Part shown: piece after piece, positions 1-8,928 of the stretch
How positions within the stretch are numbered: the stretch's first letter is position 1
How the letters are laid out: each line of letters begins with the position of its first letter
Assembly (NCBI GenBank): GCA_003142915.1
Contig: PLNZ01000352.1
Span: 1,830-29,715, forward strand
Length of the DNA: 27,886 nucleotides
Reading direction: 5' to 3'
Origin: Ignavibacteriales bacterium
GTDB lineage: Bacteria > Bacteroidota > Ignavibacteria > Ignavibacteriales > Ignavibacteriaceae
Made by a program: the position numbers and the translations under genes
Notes under the pieces: generated by a model
Seen by the model: only the letters and a program-made list of their open reading frames with translations
The model's database searches: none
Told to the model about the DNA's origin: nothing

Positions 1-223
1 ATTAATTGATAATCAAACATTTTTTAAAAATCCAATTTCTAAAGTTTTGCATGCAAAATAGCCGGTAAATTAGCTTGATTATTATAATGATATATTATTT
101 ATTTCTAAAATAATACTTATTCCGTTTAATAAATAATTAAATTATTTTTAATAAATAGAATTATTTTGATACAGAATCAGGACTTATTGCATCAAATTAA
201 TTATTCCACAAATATAAAAATCG

Positions 224-3200
224 ATGAAGACAATTTTTAAAAATTTATACTTGTTTTTACTATTAACAACACTTATCTCATTACTGATGCCTTTCAAGCT
301 GGAAGCCCAGTATTTTGGACGTAACAAGGTAATGTATGATGAGTTCAACTTCAAAATACTTCATACAAAACATTTTGATATATACTATTATAATGAAGAA
401 GAAGGCGCTGTAAAATATGCCGCTGCCATGGCGGAACGCTGGTATACCCGGCATTCTGAATTACTGAATGATACACTCGACGGTTCGCAGGCGTTAATTT
501 TATACGATGGTTTCCCACAGTTTATTGAGACAAATGTTTCGCAGGAAATGATAGGGCAGGGTACCGGCGGTTTTACCGAGCCTTTAGAAAGAAGAATCGT
601 TCTTCCATTTGCCGGACCGCTTGCAGAAACCGATCACGTAATAGGACATGAGCTTGTACATGCTTTTCAATTTGATATAACGAGCAAGCATAATCTTAAA
701 AAGGGAGGTTTACCCGCTGCTGCACAAATGCCCCTTTGGTTCGTTGAGGGAATGGCTGAATATTTATCCATTGGACCGAAAGATCCAAATACTGCAATGT
801 GGATGCGGGAGGCATCACAAAAAGAGCTGCCGGATATTTCAGATCTTTCAAGCTCAAGGTTTTTCCCATACCGCTATGGGCAATCACTGCTTGCTTTTAT
901 CGGCGGCAAGTATGGCAATGATAAGATTGAAGAATTACTAAGACAAATGGCAATTAAGCAAAGCGTAAAAGATGCTTTCATAGAAGTTTTTAATATTACA
1001 CCCGATTCTCTTTCCCAACAATGGCATGCTGCGCTTCATGCTCAGTATGATTCTCTTGCAAAAATAACCTCTTCGCCAGACAAATACGGAGATATACTGA
1101 TATCTGATAAAAAAAACGGCGGGGATTTGAATATTTCCCCCTCATTAAGCCCGGATGGGAAGCATTTAATTTTCTTTTCATCCAAAGATCTTTTTTCGAT
1201 TGACCTGTTTTTAGCGAATGCAAAGACTGGAAAAATAGAAAGAAATATTTTCAAGACTGAATTTAATACACATCTTCAAAACTTAGAGTTCATAAGTTCT
1301 TCCGGCGCATGGAGTCCCGACGGTAACAAATTCGTTTTTGCCGCAGTAGAAGACGGCAGGCCGGTACTTACTATTCTGGATGTAAATGATGCAAGCGTAA
1401 AACAGGTAATTCGTTTCCCTAAACTTGCGGAAATATTTAGTCCTGCATGGTCGCCCAATGGAAGGTATATTGTTTTTTCGGCTTTAGCAGGCGGATTGAC
1501 AAATCTTTTTATCTATGATCTAGACACGGGAACTTCACGTCCTTTAACAGATGACGCTTATGCAGAACTTCAACCTGCATGGTCGCCCGATGGCAAATAC
1601 ATTGCGTTTGTAACAGACAGATTTACAACTAAACTGTCTGATATTGATTTAGGCAATTATCAAATTGCCTTAATGAATTTTGAGACAGGTGAAATAAAAG
1701 AATTAAATGGTTTCGAAGACGGTAAAAATATTAACCCGCAGTGGTCGCATGACGGTAATGATATTTATTTTATTTCAGATCATAATGGCATAGATAATAT
1801 TTACAGAAAAAATATTTCCGGCGGGCAAATCTACCAAATAACAAATTTATTCGGAGGTGTAAGCGGAATAACTGCAATAAGCCCCGCAATGTCATTATCA
1901 GCCGATTCAAACAAAATGGTTTATAGCGTATTTCAAAACAATAAATATGTTATTTATTCTATTGACACTTTAGATATTCTAAAAGGCAATAGCATACAGC
2001 CTGATTTTGCAACTGGCGATCCGGCGCTTTTACCCCCGCCGAAACAAATTAATAGTTTTTTTGTAAATAATTTAGCTAACCCTATAAAAGGACTTCCCAG
2101 CGATACCGCAACATATTTAATAACGGATTATAGCCCTTCACTTAAATTAATCGGAGTCGGACAGCCGTCTGTTGCTGCCGGTGTTGATCCTTTTGGTACA
2201 TTTATTGGCGGCGGTATTGCTTTATTCTGGAGTGATTTACTTGGGAATCATAATCTTGCAACTGCCCTGCAAGTTTCGGCGGGCAGCCAAATTACATATA
2301 TTTCCGGGTTATTAGGCTATATGAATACTGCAAGCAGACTAAACTGGGGTGGGGTTATTCAACAAGTTCCATACTTCTATTCCTATTATGCGGCAGGATA
2401 TGATTCGGTAAATGGACAGCCGGCTTATGTTGAGCAGGAATATATTTATCAGGAAACTGATAGAGAGGTTGCAGGAATTATCTCTTATCCCATCAGTGAA
2501 GTTTCCAGAATTGAATTCACACTTGGATATATGAATATTAGTTTTAGTACTGAAGTTACAACACAGGCCTATTCTCAAAACGGAACTTTAATTGAAAACC
2601 AGACCCAGCAATTACCTTCCGTAGGTGCTATTAATTTAGCTACCACCAGCATAGCTTATATATTTGATAATAGTTATTACGGCGCTACCGGGCCTCTTCT
2701 GGGTTCCCGCTATCGTCTTGAAGTATCACCAAATTACGGCAATTTAGCGTGGACAGATATCCTCGCAGATTACCGGATATACTTCATGCCTGTAAGGCCA
2801 TTTACTATTGCAGCACGAATTCTTTCTTATGGGCGTTATGGCAAAAGTGCGGAAGATGACCGTTTAACACCTGAATTTCTTGGCTATCCCGGGCTTGTGC
2901 GGGGTTACGACATAAATTCATATTCCGATGAGTCATATACTAATTTAGAAGGCAGCAAAATTTTAGTCGGAAATCTTGAGTTGCGCTTCCCCCTTTTAGG
3001 CATATTTGGTATTGGAGATGGATTTTACGGCTATTTCCCGGTCGAGTTTGCCGGATTTTACGATACAGGCGTTGCCTGGTATAATGATGAAAAGCCATCG
3101 TTTTTAGGTGGCGATAGAACACCCGTAAGCAGTGCTGGGGTTGGTCTAAGAATTAATCTTTTCGGGTATGCTGTGGGAGAGGTTGATTATGTGCATCCAT

Positions 3201-3256
3201 TCGATCATCCCGGAACAAATTACGTATGGGAATTTAATTTACTGGAAGGATTTTAG
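224..3256 (+). CDS. Exported metallopeptidase / TolB-like propeller / outer-membrane barrel fusion protein
   Basis: Seen: 1010 residues. A signal peptide covers about residues 1-29, ending LEAQ. A gluzincin-type zinc site follows: HELVH at 142-146 and the EGMAE stretch at 175-179, whose first Glu probably supplies the third ligand, as in MA-clan peptidases. From about 290 to 600 several WD40-like/PD40 blades repeat the pattern WSPDG(K/R)YI.F. From about 660 to the end the sequence is rich in alternating beta strands, with GYPGLVRGY and a final aromatic residue (LLEGF), as in Omp85/BamA-type surface antigen barrels. Known: such proteins are often annotated as peptidase MA family or Tol biopolymer transporter. 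Inferred: an outer-membrane-anchored periplasmic or surface peptidase; the substrate is unknown. It stands alone on this strand and converges on the lipoprotein gene downstream. The start is supported by the signal peptide; no strong ribosome site is seen. Confidence 0.85.
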   Translation: MKTIFKNLYLFLLLTTLISLLMPFKLEAQYFGRNKVMYDEFNFKILHTKHFDIYYYNEEEGAVKYAAAMAERWYTRHSELLNDTLDGSQALILYDGFPQFIETNVSQEMIGQGTGGFTEPLERRIVLPFAGPLAETDHVIGHELVHAFQFDITSKHNLKKGGLPAAAQMPLWFVEGMAEYLSIGPKDPNTAMWMREASQKELPDISDLSSSRFFPYRYGQSLLAFIGGKYGNDKIEELLRQMAIKQSVKDAFIEVFNITPDSLSQQWHAALHAQYDSLAKITSSPDKYGDILISDKKNGGDLNISPSLSPDGKHLIFFSSKDLFSIDLFLANAKTGKIERNIFKTEFNTHLQNLEFISSSGAWSPDGNKFVFAAVEDGRPVLTILDVNDASVKQVIRFPKLAEIFSPAWSPNGRYIVFSALAGGLTNLFIYDLDTGTSRPLTDDAYAELQPAWSPDGKYIAFVTDRFTTKLSDIDLGNYQIALMNFETGEIKELNGFEDGKNINPQWSHDGNDIYFISDHNGIDNIYRKNISGGQIYQITNLFGGVSGITAISPAMSLSADSNKMVYSVFQNNKYVIYSIDTLDILKGNSIQPDFATGDPALLPPPKQINSFFVNNLANPIKGLPSDTATYLITDYSPSLKLIGVGQPSVAAGVDPFGTFIGGGIALFWSDLLGNHNLATALQVSAGSQITYISGLLGYMNTASRLNWGGVIQQVPYFYSYYAAGYDSVNGQPAYVEQEYIYQETDREVAGIISYPISEVSRIEFTLGYMNISFSTEVTTQAYSQNGTLIENQTQQLPSVGAINLATTSIAYIFDNSYYGATGPLLGSRYRLEVSPNYGNLAWTDILADYRIYFMPVRPFTIAARILSYGRYGKSAEDDRLTPEFLGYPGLVRGYDINSYSDESYTNLEGSKILVGNLELRFPLLGIFGIGDGFYGYFPVEFAGFYDTGVAWYNDEKPSFLGGDRTPVSSAGVGLRINLFGYAVGEVDYVHPFDHPGTNYVWEFNLLEGF

Positions 3257-3282
3257 AAATAAAAAATCTATTAACAAAAATA

Positions 3283-3308
3283 TAGTGACAGGTGGCAACC
3301 TGTCACTA
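3283..3308. terminator. Perfect 11-bp hairpin between convergent genes
   Basis: TAGTGACAGGT (3283-3293), loop GGCA, then ACCTGTCACTA (3298-3308). It sits in the 66-base gap between two genes that point at each other. Read on the minus strand the stem is followed by a T-rich stretch (TATTTTTGTT), so it can end transcription of the upstream (+) gene region or, better, of the minus-strand lipoprotein gene. It could instead be a copy of a dispersed palindromic repeat. Confidence 0.65.
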
Positions 3309-3322
3309 CCGTTGTTAAAAAA

Positions 3323-4255
3323 TCAATTACTTCCACTATTCAATTTAACATCTGCCCAAAATTTTACCGGTTGATTTGAAGAACTGCTGGAACCACTGCC
3401 TTGTCCGCCGTGACCATGTCTTCTACCGCCGCTGCGCATTCCGTTGCCTTCGCCGCCATAATCATTTCCATTGCCTATACCTTCACCTGATGTAGGTTCA
3501 CCGCCGCCTTCGCCGGAAGTTTTATCTCCCACACCTTTATTCTTTTTTGTTTCCGTATTTCCTGTCTCTAAGCCAACACTAATAGTGCTGCCGGTAGTTG
3601 CCCCGACGGCAAAACTATATGCGTTTTTCATTGCAATTGGTATTTTAAATTCATAAACCATTCTATAATCTTTCACGGTCATCTTAAGCTCGATACCCTT
3701 TAATTCCGAGATAGGAAATCTTGTAGCTTCATCGTGAGCATCGATAACTTCAATTTCGGTTTGATTTTTTAAAAACATATCTCCCATTTTCCCTTTATCA
3801 GTAGCACCCGCCGGCTGTCCCTTATCGCCCAGACCTTCTTGCCCGTCATCAGGATCACGCCTTCTGCCTTCTGCCTGATCCTCTCCCGGCTGAAACGCAT
3901 CATTATTCATATTTTTCATCCTAATCGGGAATCGGATACCAAATTTTCTATCACCCTTGTCTTCATTATCAAACCAAATGGTAAGTCCCGTCACCAAGAT
4001 TTTTCTTTCAAGCTGCTGATCGGTGGTTACTAAACAGAGGTATAGACAATCATTATCATTCTGGACACCTACGAGAGAATTAATATCTTCATAAAACACA
4101 AGTGAATTGCTCCAGTCACTGTCATTTCCATCAATTGTAATATTTTGGGTGCGCCATTTGCTGTTTAATTCCTTATCACCGCATCCGGCAAAAGTAATTA
4201 CAATGAACAGAAGGAATAAAAGTAATCCATTTAGTATAATACCTTTTCCTTTCAC
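3323..4255 (-). CDS. Lipoprotein with CBM9-like domain and glycine-rich tail
   Basis: The start chosen is GTG at 4255, because GGAG lies six bases upstream and the residues that follow form a proper lipoprotein signal (basic start, long hydrophobic run, lipobox FAGC with Cys at residue 25). The open frame itself extends to 4300, but those extra residues would spoil the signal. After the Cys, ITIDGNDSDW and the following LYLCLVTTD and GLTIWFDNEDKG resemble the carbohydrate-binding family 9-like fold (iDG...dW, then strands ending in a lw.D pattern). The last roughly 90 residues are low complexity: Gly, Ser, Glu and Asn, with GGRRHGHGGQGSGSSSSS near the end. Function unknown; the fold call is from pattern only. 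Its 3' end faces the peptidase/barrel gene. Confidence 0.75.
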   Translation of the reverse strand: MKGKGIILNGLLLFLLFIVITFAGCGDKELNSKWRTQNITIDGNDSDWSNSLVFYEDINSLVGVQNDNDCLYLCLVTTDQQLERKILVTGLTIWFDNEDKGDRKFGIRFPIRMKNMNNDAFQPGEDQAEGRRRDPDDGQEGLGDKGQPAGATDKGKMGDMFLKNQTEIEVIDAHDEATRFPISELKGIELKMTVKDYRMVYEFKIPIAMKNAYSFAVGATTGSTISVGLETGNTETKKNKGVGDKTSGEGGGEPTSGEGIGNGNDYGGEGNGMRSGGRRHGHGGQGSGSSSSSNQPVKFWADVKLNSGSN

Positions 4256-4366
4256 TTTGGTCTCCTTTGTTAATTGGTAGATAATCTCTTCGTTAGACAA
4301 CTGAAAAATCGGAAATATTTAAAGGGTATGATTTTTCGACCATTAATTTTTAAGATTAATAGACTG

Positions 4367-4388
4367 CCGGAAAGATAATAAATTCCGG
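4367..4388. terminator. Small hairpin downstream of the Pit gene
   Basis: CCGGAA (4367-4372) and TTCCGG (4383-4388) form a six-base-pair stem with a ten-base loop, 20 bases past the Pit stop codon. No T tract follows on the minus strand, so its role as a terminator is uncertain. Confidence 0.25.
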
Positions 4389-4408
4389 TGAAAAAATTTT
4401 TAAACCAT

Positions 4409-5392
4409 TCAGATAATTGATGCAATAAAATATGCCGCAGCAGAAATAGCCGCTGAAACCGGGATAGTGAAAATCCATGCCCAGACTATCTTGCCGGCTA
4501 CACTCCATCGTACTGCCATAAGTCCTTTTATTGAGCCGACCCCGGTAATAGCCCCGGTGATTGTATGTGTTGTACTAACGGGAATTCCCAGAGCTGTGGA
4601 TAAGAATAAAGTTATAGCTGCGGCGGTTTCAGCGCAAAAGCCATCCACCGGCTTAATTTTGGCAACTCTCTGCCCCATTGTTTTAACAATTTTCCATCCG
4701 CCGAACATTGTTCCGCAAGCCATCGCAGCTTGGCAGGACAAAACAACCCAAAGCGGAATGTAAAAACTGTTAAGCAAATGAGCACTGAATAAAAGTCCTC
4801 CTATAATGCCCATAGTTTTTTGCGCATCATTTCCGCCGTGACCAAGACTGTAGAGAGAAGCAGAAATTAGCTGCCCTTTTCTGAAAATATGATCAACCTG
4901 CTGAGGAGCTTTTCTGCGGAAACCCCGATAAACCAGCACACCGATTATTACACCAAGAAATAAACCAAGAACCGGTGAAACAAAAATAAATAAAACTGTT
5001 TTTAAGATACCTGAAGAAATCAGGGATGATGGTCCCGCTTTAACTAAAGCAGCGCCCATCAGACCACCGATAAGCGCATGAGAAGAACTTGTCGGTAGGC
5101 CTAAATACCAGGTTATGAGGTCCCAAAAACAGGCTCCTGCTAAAGCAGCAAAGATGATATTCGCATCTATAACTTCAATATTAATAATGCCCTTTTCAAT
5201 TGTACCAGCAACATGAAGACCGAAAACCAGGAAAGCGATAAAATTAAAAAATGCTGCCCATAATACAGCTAAACGCGGTGAAAGCACTCTTGTGGATACA
5301 ACAGTGGCTACTGAGTTAGCCGCATCATGAAAACCATTTAAGAAGTCAAAAGATAACGCAAGAAGGACGAGAAGAATTACTGCTAAAGTCAC
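4409..5392 (-). CDS. pit: Inorganic phosphate transporter, Pit (PHO4) family
   Basis: 327 residues, almost all membrane segments. Both family signatures are visible: FLNGFHDAANSVAT near residues 17-30, its inverted-repeat partner GIPVSTTHTITGAITGVG near the C-terminus, and SLGHGGNDAQKTMG in the middle. Known: Pit proteins import phosphate with protons (or sodium), usually as metal-phosphate. The start is GTG at 5392, two bases after the stop of the DUF47 gene, so the two genes are surely one transcript. Length is typical of the shorter Pit proteins lacking a long cytoplasmic loop. The ion coupled to transport cannot be told from sequence. Confidence 0.93.
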   Translation of the reverse strand: MTLAVILLVLLALSFDFLNGFHDAANSVATVVSTRVLSPRLAVLWAAFFNFIAFLVFGLHVAGTIEKGIINIEVIDANIIFAALAGACFWDLITWYLGLPTSSSHALIGGLMGAALVKAGPSSLISSGILKTVLFIFVSPVLGLFLGVIIGVLVYRGFRRKAPQQVDHIFRKGQLISASLYSLGHGGNDAQKTMGIIGGLLFSAHLLNSFYIPLWVVLSCQAAMACGTMFGGWKIVKTMGQRVAKIKPVDGFCAETAAAITLFLSTALGIPVSTTHTITGAITGVGSIKGLMAVRWSVAGKIVWAWIFTIPVSAAISAAAYFIASII

Positions 5393-5394
5393 CG

Positions 5395-6021
5395 CTACGC
5401 CTGCTTTACAATTATTGTTTCAATTACTTTAGCTACATCATCGCATTGATCCAATAATTTTTCGGCAGTCTGGAAGATATCTTTCCATTTCATAATATAA
5501 ACAGCATCATAATTTCCGCTGAACAATTCGGCTATTGCTTCATTTCTAAGCTGGTCGCCCAGACTTTCAAGCCTGTCAACTTCAATATAATGTTCTTTTA
5601 CAGATGTAAAACTCTTATTATTGCGCAAGCCCTTTATAGCTACTGAAATTGAATAAACAGCGCTATCAACAAGCTTAAGAACTTCAACAAACTTTTTATC
5701 TATTCCATTAATATTATAAATTTTCATCAGATTGGAAAGCTTCAACACCATATCTATAATGCTGTCTAATTCATGGGCTAAAGAGTGAATATCTTCCCTG
5801 TCGAGGGGAGTAATAAAAGTTTTATTTAATTTTTCAAATATCTCATAGGTAACTTTATCGGCAGCAAGTTCTATTTCTTTAATTTTTACAATATCATCTT
5901 CCCGGATGCATCCCCGTTCAACAATTTCCTGTAAAAATTTTGAAGCGCTTATGGAATAAGCCGAAAGCTTATCGAACATGTTAAAAAACTCATACTCTTT
6001 TGGGAGTAAACTAAAGCCCAT
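5395..6021 (-). CDS. DUF47 (PhoU-like) phosphate transport regulator
   Basis: 208 residues from ATG 6021. The open frame begins with a TTG at 6033, but GAGGG at 6031-6027 lies five bases before the ATG and is a good ribosome site, so the ATG is preferred. The protein is all-helical with no membrane segment, and has the features of the TIGR00153/DUF47 family: LPKEYEFF.MFDKLS at the start, E..AD..TYEI..KLNKTFITPLDREDIHSLA, and a C-terminal W..IF...E.LLD.CDDVA. Known: DUF47 proteins resemble PhoU and are repeatedly encoded next to Pit transporters, where they are thought to modulate phosphate uptake. Here the Pit gene follows after two bases. Confidence 0.9.
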   Translation of the reverse strand: MGFSLLPKEYEFFNMFDKLSAYSISASKFLQEIVERGCIREDDIVKIKEIELAADKVTYEIFEKLNKTFITPLDREDIHSLAHELDSIIDMVLKLSNLMKIYNINGIDKKFVEVLKLVDSAVYSISVAIKGLRNNKSFTSVKEHYIEVDRLESLGDQLRNEAIAELFSGNYDAVYIMKWKDIFQTAEKLLDQCDDVAKVIETIIVKQA

Positions 6022-6221
6022 TTTGACCCTCAATTTATTTAACTATTCTACAAAAATACGAGTATTTTGGGATAGGATAAATAAAAAAGTGAAAAAAGAA
6101 TATAGGCAAAAACTATTCCATTAACTTCCCTAAAAAAGCTGTAAAAAGTTTGAAATTTTAATATTTTTTGCCGATTTATATAAATATTTATCCTAAAAAC
6201 AGGCAAAGCAAACTGCTTGAT

Positions 6222-6977
6222 CTATATATTAATTTTCTTCCACTCAACAATCGCATTGAAAACCTGTTTATTATTATTGTTAAGGTTAATAGCCTCAACA
6301 AAATGAGTTTCATTTTTAGATGATATTTTATTTACATTAATTTCAAGATCATCGCCGTATTTTGTTTCAGACAAAAATGATACCTGAAGTGATTTAATAT
6401 TATTCTCATGATAATGTTCCTGAGAATAACAATTTAAAATAAATTCAATATACTTTTCGTTGTTGACGTGTAAATTCATATCTATATCGGTATATACGAC
6501 ATGTTTTTTAAAAATACTTTCTTTCATGTTTTCCAGCGTTATCTTTTCCGGTAGATCGGTTAAGGCATGTTCGCCGGACAAATATGGTATATTTTTAGGA
6601 AGATTTTTTAGGTCATTTACTCTTTTGGATTTTACATTTACAAGCAGCCAGGCAGTAGCAGCGCGGCAAAATATATTATTCTTATCATCCGACAAAAGGA
6701 AGTCCCTAAGTGCATATAATCTATATTTGCCTTTGGGCCATGTCTTTATTTTTATAGAATCTTCAAATTTCGGATAATCTAAAAATTCTATTTTAACCCA
6801 TGATAAAGCCCAGAAAAGTCCAGTATTTTGCAAATCATTCCAGCCAACTCCAAGTTCTTTGGCATGTTCGGATGCAACGTCCTGCATAAAATTAAAAATA
6901 GAATTAACCTTCAACTGATTTTTAAAATCAACATCGTAAGTACGAACTTTAAACGATTCTTCATAAAAAGATTGCAT
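6222..6977 (-). CDS. Acyl-ACP thioesterase, double hotdog (FatA/FatB-like)
   Basis: 251 residues from ATG 6977; an in-frame TTG two codons earlier (6983) is less likely because a GGGA ribosome-like site is better spaced for the ATG. Two hotdog domains can be seen: the first (about 1-125) has RTYDVDFKNQLKVNSIFNFMQDVA and GLFWALSWVKIEFLDYPKF; the second carries DMNLHVNNEKY at about 166-176, matching the D-x-N-x-H-x-N-N active-site segment of plant FatA/FatB. Known: the family (PF01643) hydrolyses acyl-ACP to free fatty acid. Inferred: releases fatty acids from the acyl carrier protein, in the cytoplasm. Chain-length preference is not readable. It follows the lipoprotein gene after about 90 bases that contain a perfect inverted repeat. 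Confidence 0.85.
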   Translation of the reverse strand: MQSFYEESFKVRTYDVDFKNQLKVNSIFNFMQDVASEHAKELGVGWNDLQNTGLFWALSWVKIEFLDYPKFEDSIKIKTWPKGKYRLYALRDFLLSDDKNNIFCRAATAWLLVNVKSKRVNDLKNLPKNIPYLSGEHALTDLPEKITLENMKESIFKKHVVYTDIDMNLHVNNEKYIEFILNCYSQEHYHENNIKSLQVSFLSETKYGDDLEINVNKISSKNETHFVEAINLNNNNKQVFNAIVEWKKINI

Positions 6978-7007
6978 TTTCAACTTTCCCGGTTAGTGAA
7001 CATCCCT

Positions 7008-7052
7008 TTATAGATAATTTGTATAGGTTCAATTCATCACTGTTATCTATAA
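7008..7052. promoter_or_regulatory. 10-bp inverted repeat upstream of the thioesterase gene
   Basis: TTATAGATAA (7008-7017) and TTATCTATAA (7043-7052) are exact reverse complements with 25 bases between them. They lie 31-75 bases before the thioesterase start. This could be an operator half-site pair or a stem in the leader. The sequence is AT-rich, so chance is possible. Confidence 0.35.
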
Positions 7053-7067
7053 TTCTGTCTCTCCGTT

Positions 7068-7673
7068 TTAATTGGTAAACTCCTTGCTTGCAATTTTTAA
7101 TTCGCCCGGGTATGTTATATCGCCTAACGGCGTTGTTACGGTTGGGTGCACATAAAGCTTAATTGTAGAAGAATACCCGTGACTCCCGGCAATTGCGAAA
7201 GCAAGATTAATTATCCCTTTATAGTCCTTATCACTAAAAAATTTATATAAATCTATATCTATTCTGATCGGAATGTTAACTGAATCACCTGTACCGGGAA
7301 TGTAGACCGGGTTATTTATATTACCATCAATTGTTTCTCTATCATCAATGTATAATTTAAAAGGAAATGATTTTAAAGTTATATCCGTTCTGGGATATCC
7401 TCTCGTACTGTCATTCGGATTTCTTGCAAGAACATTAATTATAAAAGAAGCAGGGAATGTTTTCTTACCGAAATTGCCGGCAATTCTCAATATTTCGAAC
7501 GGAGTGAAATCCTTATAGCTGCTTTTCCCTTCCATGGAAATACCGCTAATTGTATAATGATCTACTTTATCTAATTTGAATTTTAGTCTGGCTGCATTTA
7601 CCGCTGTCTGGTAAACCATGCAACTAATATTGGTGAAAGCGAAAACAAATAATACATATAAATATTTTTTCAT
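7068..7673 (-). CDS. Lipoprotein, LEA14/WHy-like beta domain suspected
   Basis: 201 residues. The N-terminus is a short lipoprotein signal (MKKYLYVLFVFAF, then TNISC with Cys 18). The mature part contains LKFKLDKVDHYTISGISM, a segment FPASFIINVLARNPN, and later strands FPFKLYIDD and SVNIPIRIDIDL; this order (conserved Asn-Pro-Asn after a strand, then a second beta half) resembles LEA-2/WHy domain lipoproteins, but the match is by eye only. Its ATG overlaps the stop of the Gfo/Idh/MocA gene in an ATGA arrangement, so it is translationally coupled to it. Likely attached to the inner leaflet side of an outer or inner membrane; the role is unknown. Confidence 0.8.
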   Translation of the reverse strand: MKKYLYVLFVFAFTNISCMVYQTAVNAARLKFKLDKVDHYTISGISMEGKSSYKDFTPFEILRIAGNFGKKTFPASFIINVLARNPNDSTRGYPRTDITLKSFPFKLYIDDRETIDGNINNPVYIPGTGDSVNIPIRIDIDLYKFFSDKDYKGIINLAFAIAGSHGYSSTIKLYVHPTVTTPLGDITYPGELKIASKEFTN

Positions 7674-8668
7674 AAGTTCATAACTTTCTGAGATTCCTTT
7701 ATTTTGTCTAAAATCATTTCAGCTACTCTTAATGCACGTAAGCCATCTTCACCGGAAACGAGCGGTTTTTCATTTTTTAGGACTGCATTAACGAATAATT
7801 CAAGTTCATATTTCAACGCATTTATTTCTTTTATCTCCGGTTGTTCATAGACTACCTGCTTTTTCAAATCGCCGATTCCAATCTCGCCGAATGAAATGTA
7901 ATCGGAATTAATTTTCTCTTCAACAGGAATAAGGCGGTATACTTCCGAGATACCTGTAATAAAATCGAGCGCTATATAATTATCTTTCTGAAAGATGCGC
8001 ATTTTCCTCATTTTTTTTTGTGAAATGCGGCTTGAAGTTACATTGGCAACCGCACCGTTTTCAAATTCAATTCTTGCATTGGCAATATCTATATTATTTG
8101 ATACGACAGCAACTCCGCTTGCCTGAATATCTTTAACATCACTTTTAATAAGGCTTAAAATAATATCTATATCGTGTATCATTAAATCAAGCACAACTGC
8201 AACATCGGTTCCGCGCGTACTGAACTGCGCCAGCCTGTCGGTTTGCACAAACATCGGCTTAATAATATATTTCTCAAGCGATATTAATGCAGGGTTAAAT
8301 CTTTCAATATGCCCAACCTGCAGCTTTAATTTTTTGTCGGCGGCAATCTTAACAATTTCTTCTGCTTCGGGTATTCCGGCTGTAATTGGTTTTTCCAAAA
8401 AGACATGGAGACCTTTAAGAAGGCACTTTTTTGCAAGTTCATAATGCGCGCCTGTAATAGCCGCAATTGATACCGCTTCTATTACATTCAATAATTCATC
8501 AAGTGAATCAAATTTTTTCACTTTAAATTCGTCGCTTGCAGTTTTAGCAGTGTCAGGATTAGCGTCAAAAACTCCAACAATTTCACAATTATCTATTTGA
8601 TTAAGCATTTTTATATGAAACTTTCCGAGATGTCCTGTTCCAATAATTCCAATTTTTAATTTTTCCAT
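7670..8668 (-). CDS. Gfo/Idh/MocA family NAD(P)-dependent dehydrogenase
   Basis: 332 residues from ATG 8668; a GTG at 8677 in frame would add three residues and cannot be excluded. Rossmann fold with GTGHLG at residues 10-15, acidic residue after the second strand (VGVFDANP), EKPITAG with the family lysine near residue 94, and VLDLMIHDIDI in the substrate domain. The segment DRLAQFSTRGTDVAVVLD and IANARIEFENGAVANVTSSR resemble the subgroup that includes GnnA-like UDP-N-acetylglucosamine 3-dehydrogenases, enzymes found near lipid A genes. Inferred from memory of the family and not proven; no GnnB-like aminotransferase or lpx gene is in this window. Lies in a tight minus-strand run, 7-16 bases after the small protein gene and overlapping the lipoprotein gene. 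Confidence 0.88.
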   Translation of the reverse strand: MEKLKIGIIGTGHLGKFHIKMLNQIDNCEIVGVFDANPDTAKTASDEFKVKKFDSLDELLNVIEAVSIAAITGAHYELAKKCLLKGLHVFLEKPITAGIPEAEEIVKIAADKKLKLQVGHIERFNPALISLEKYIIKPMFVQTDRLAQFSTRGTDVAVVLDLMIHDIDIILSLIKSDVKDIQASGVAVVSNNIDIANARIEFENGAVANVTSSRISQKKMRKMRIFQKDNYIALDFITGISEVYRLIPVEEKINSDYISFGEIGIGDLKKQVVYEQPEIKEINALKYELELFVNAVLKNEKPLVSGEDGLRALRVAEMILDKIKESQKVMNL

Positions 8669-8684
8669 ATTACTCACTTAGTAT

Positions 8685-8915
8685 TTATTGATAGTAGTTA
8701 ATTATTTTATAAACTTTGTAATTGGTATCGTTATAATAGAGAAATATATTATATACATTGGATGTAACCTGATTTGACCCGCCGGTCAATGAGGTAAAAA
8801 CAGGGAATGAAGTTTCATCCTCACCTGTATATGCCTTCAAACTATTAATTTCGATTTGCCGCGAAACGGCATGAGACGTACTGAAAAAGGATAAAATGAT
8901 AAATTTTATTTCCAA
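8685..8915 (-). CDS. Small protein of 76 residues, possibly exported
   Basis: The only available start is TTG at 8915, preceded by a G-rich site (GGGGGGAA) at good spacing. It begins 13 bases after the stop of the 79-residue gene and ends just before the dehydrogenase, so it fits exactly into the run of genes. The N-terminus has one Lys, a short hydrophobic stretch (FIILSFF) and SHA before a polar region, which could be a weak signal peptide. The rest alternates like beta strands (INSLKAYTGEDETSFPVF, NVYNIFLYYND). Not recognised. The segment SLKAYTGEDETSFPV faintly recalls the start of the DUF5103/T9SS plug family, whose members are much longer, so this could also be a shortened remnant. Confidence 0.45.
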   Translation of the reverse strand: MEIKFIILSFFSTSHAVSRQIEINSLKAYTGEDETSFPVFTSLTGGSNQVTSNVYNIFLYYNDTNYKVYKIINYYQ

Positions 8916-8928
8916 TTATTCCCCCCAA

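Noticed and set aside
1..223. Gene or RNA before the first coding region
   Set aside because: AT-rich leader with no open frame of note and no hairpin with terminator features; presumably promoter DNA.
4256..4300. Upstream ATG of the CBM9-like lipoprotein
   Set aside because: The GTG at 4255 has a proper GGAG site and gives a proper lipoprotein signal.
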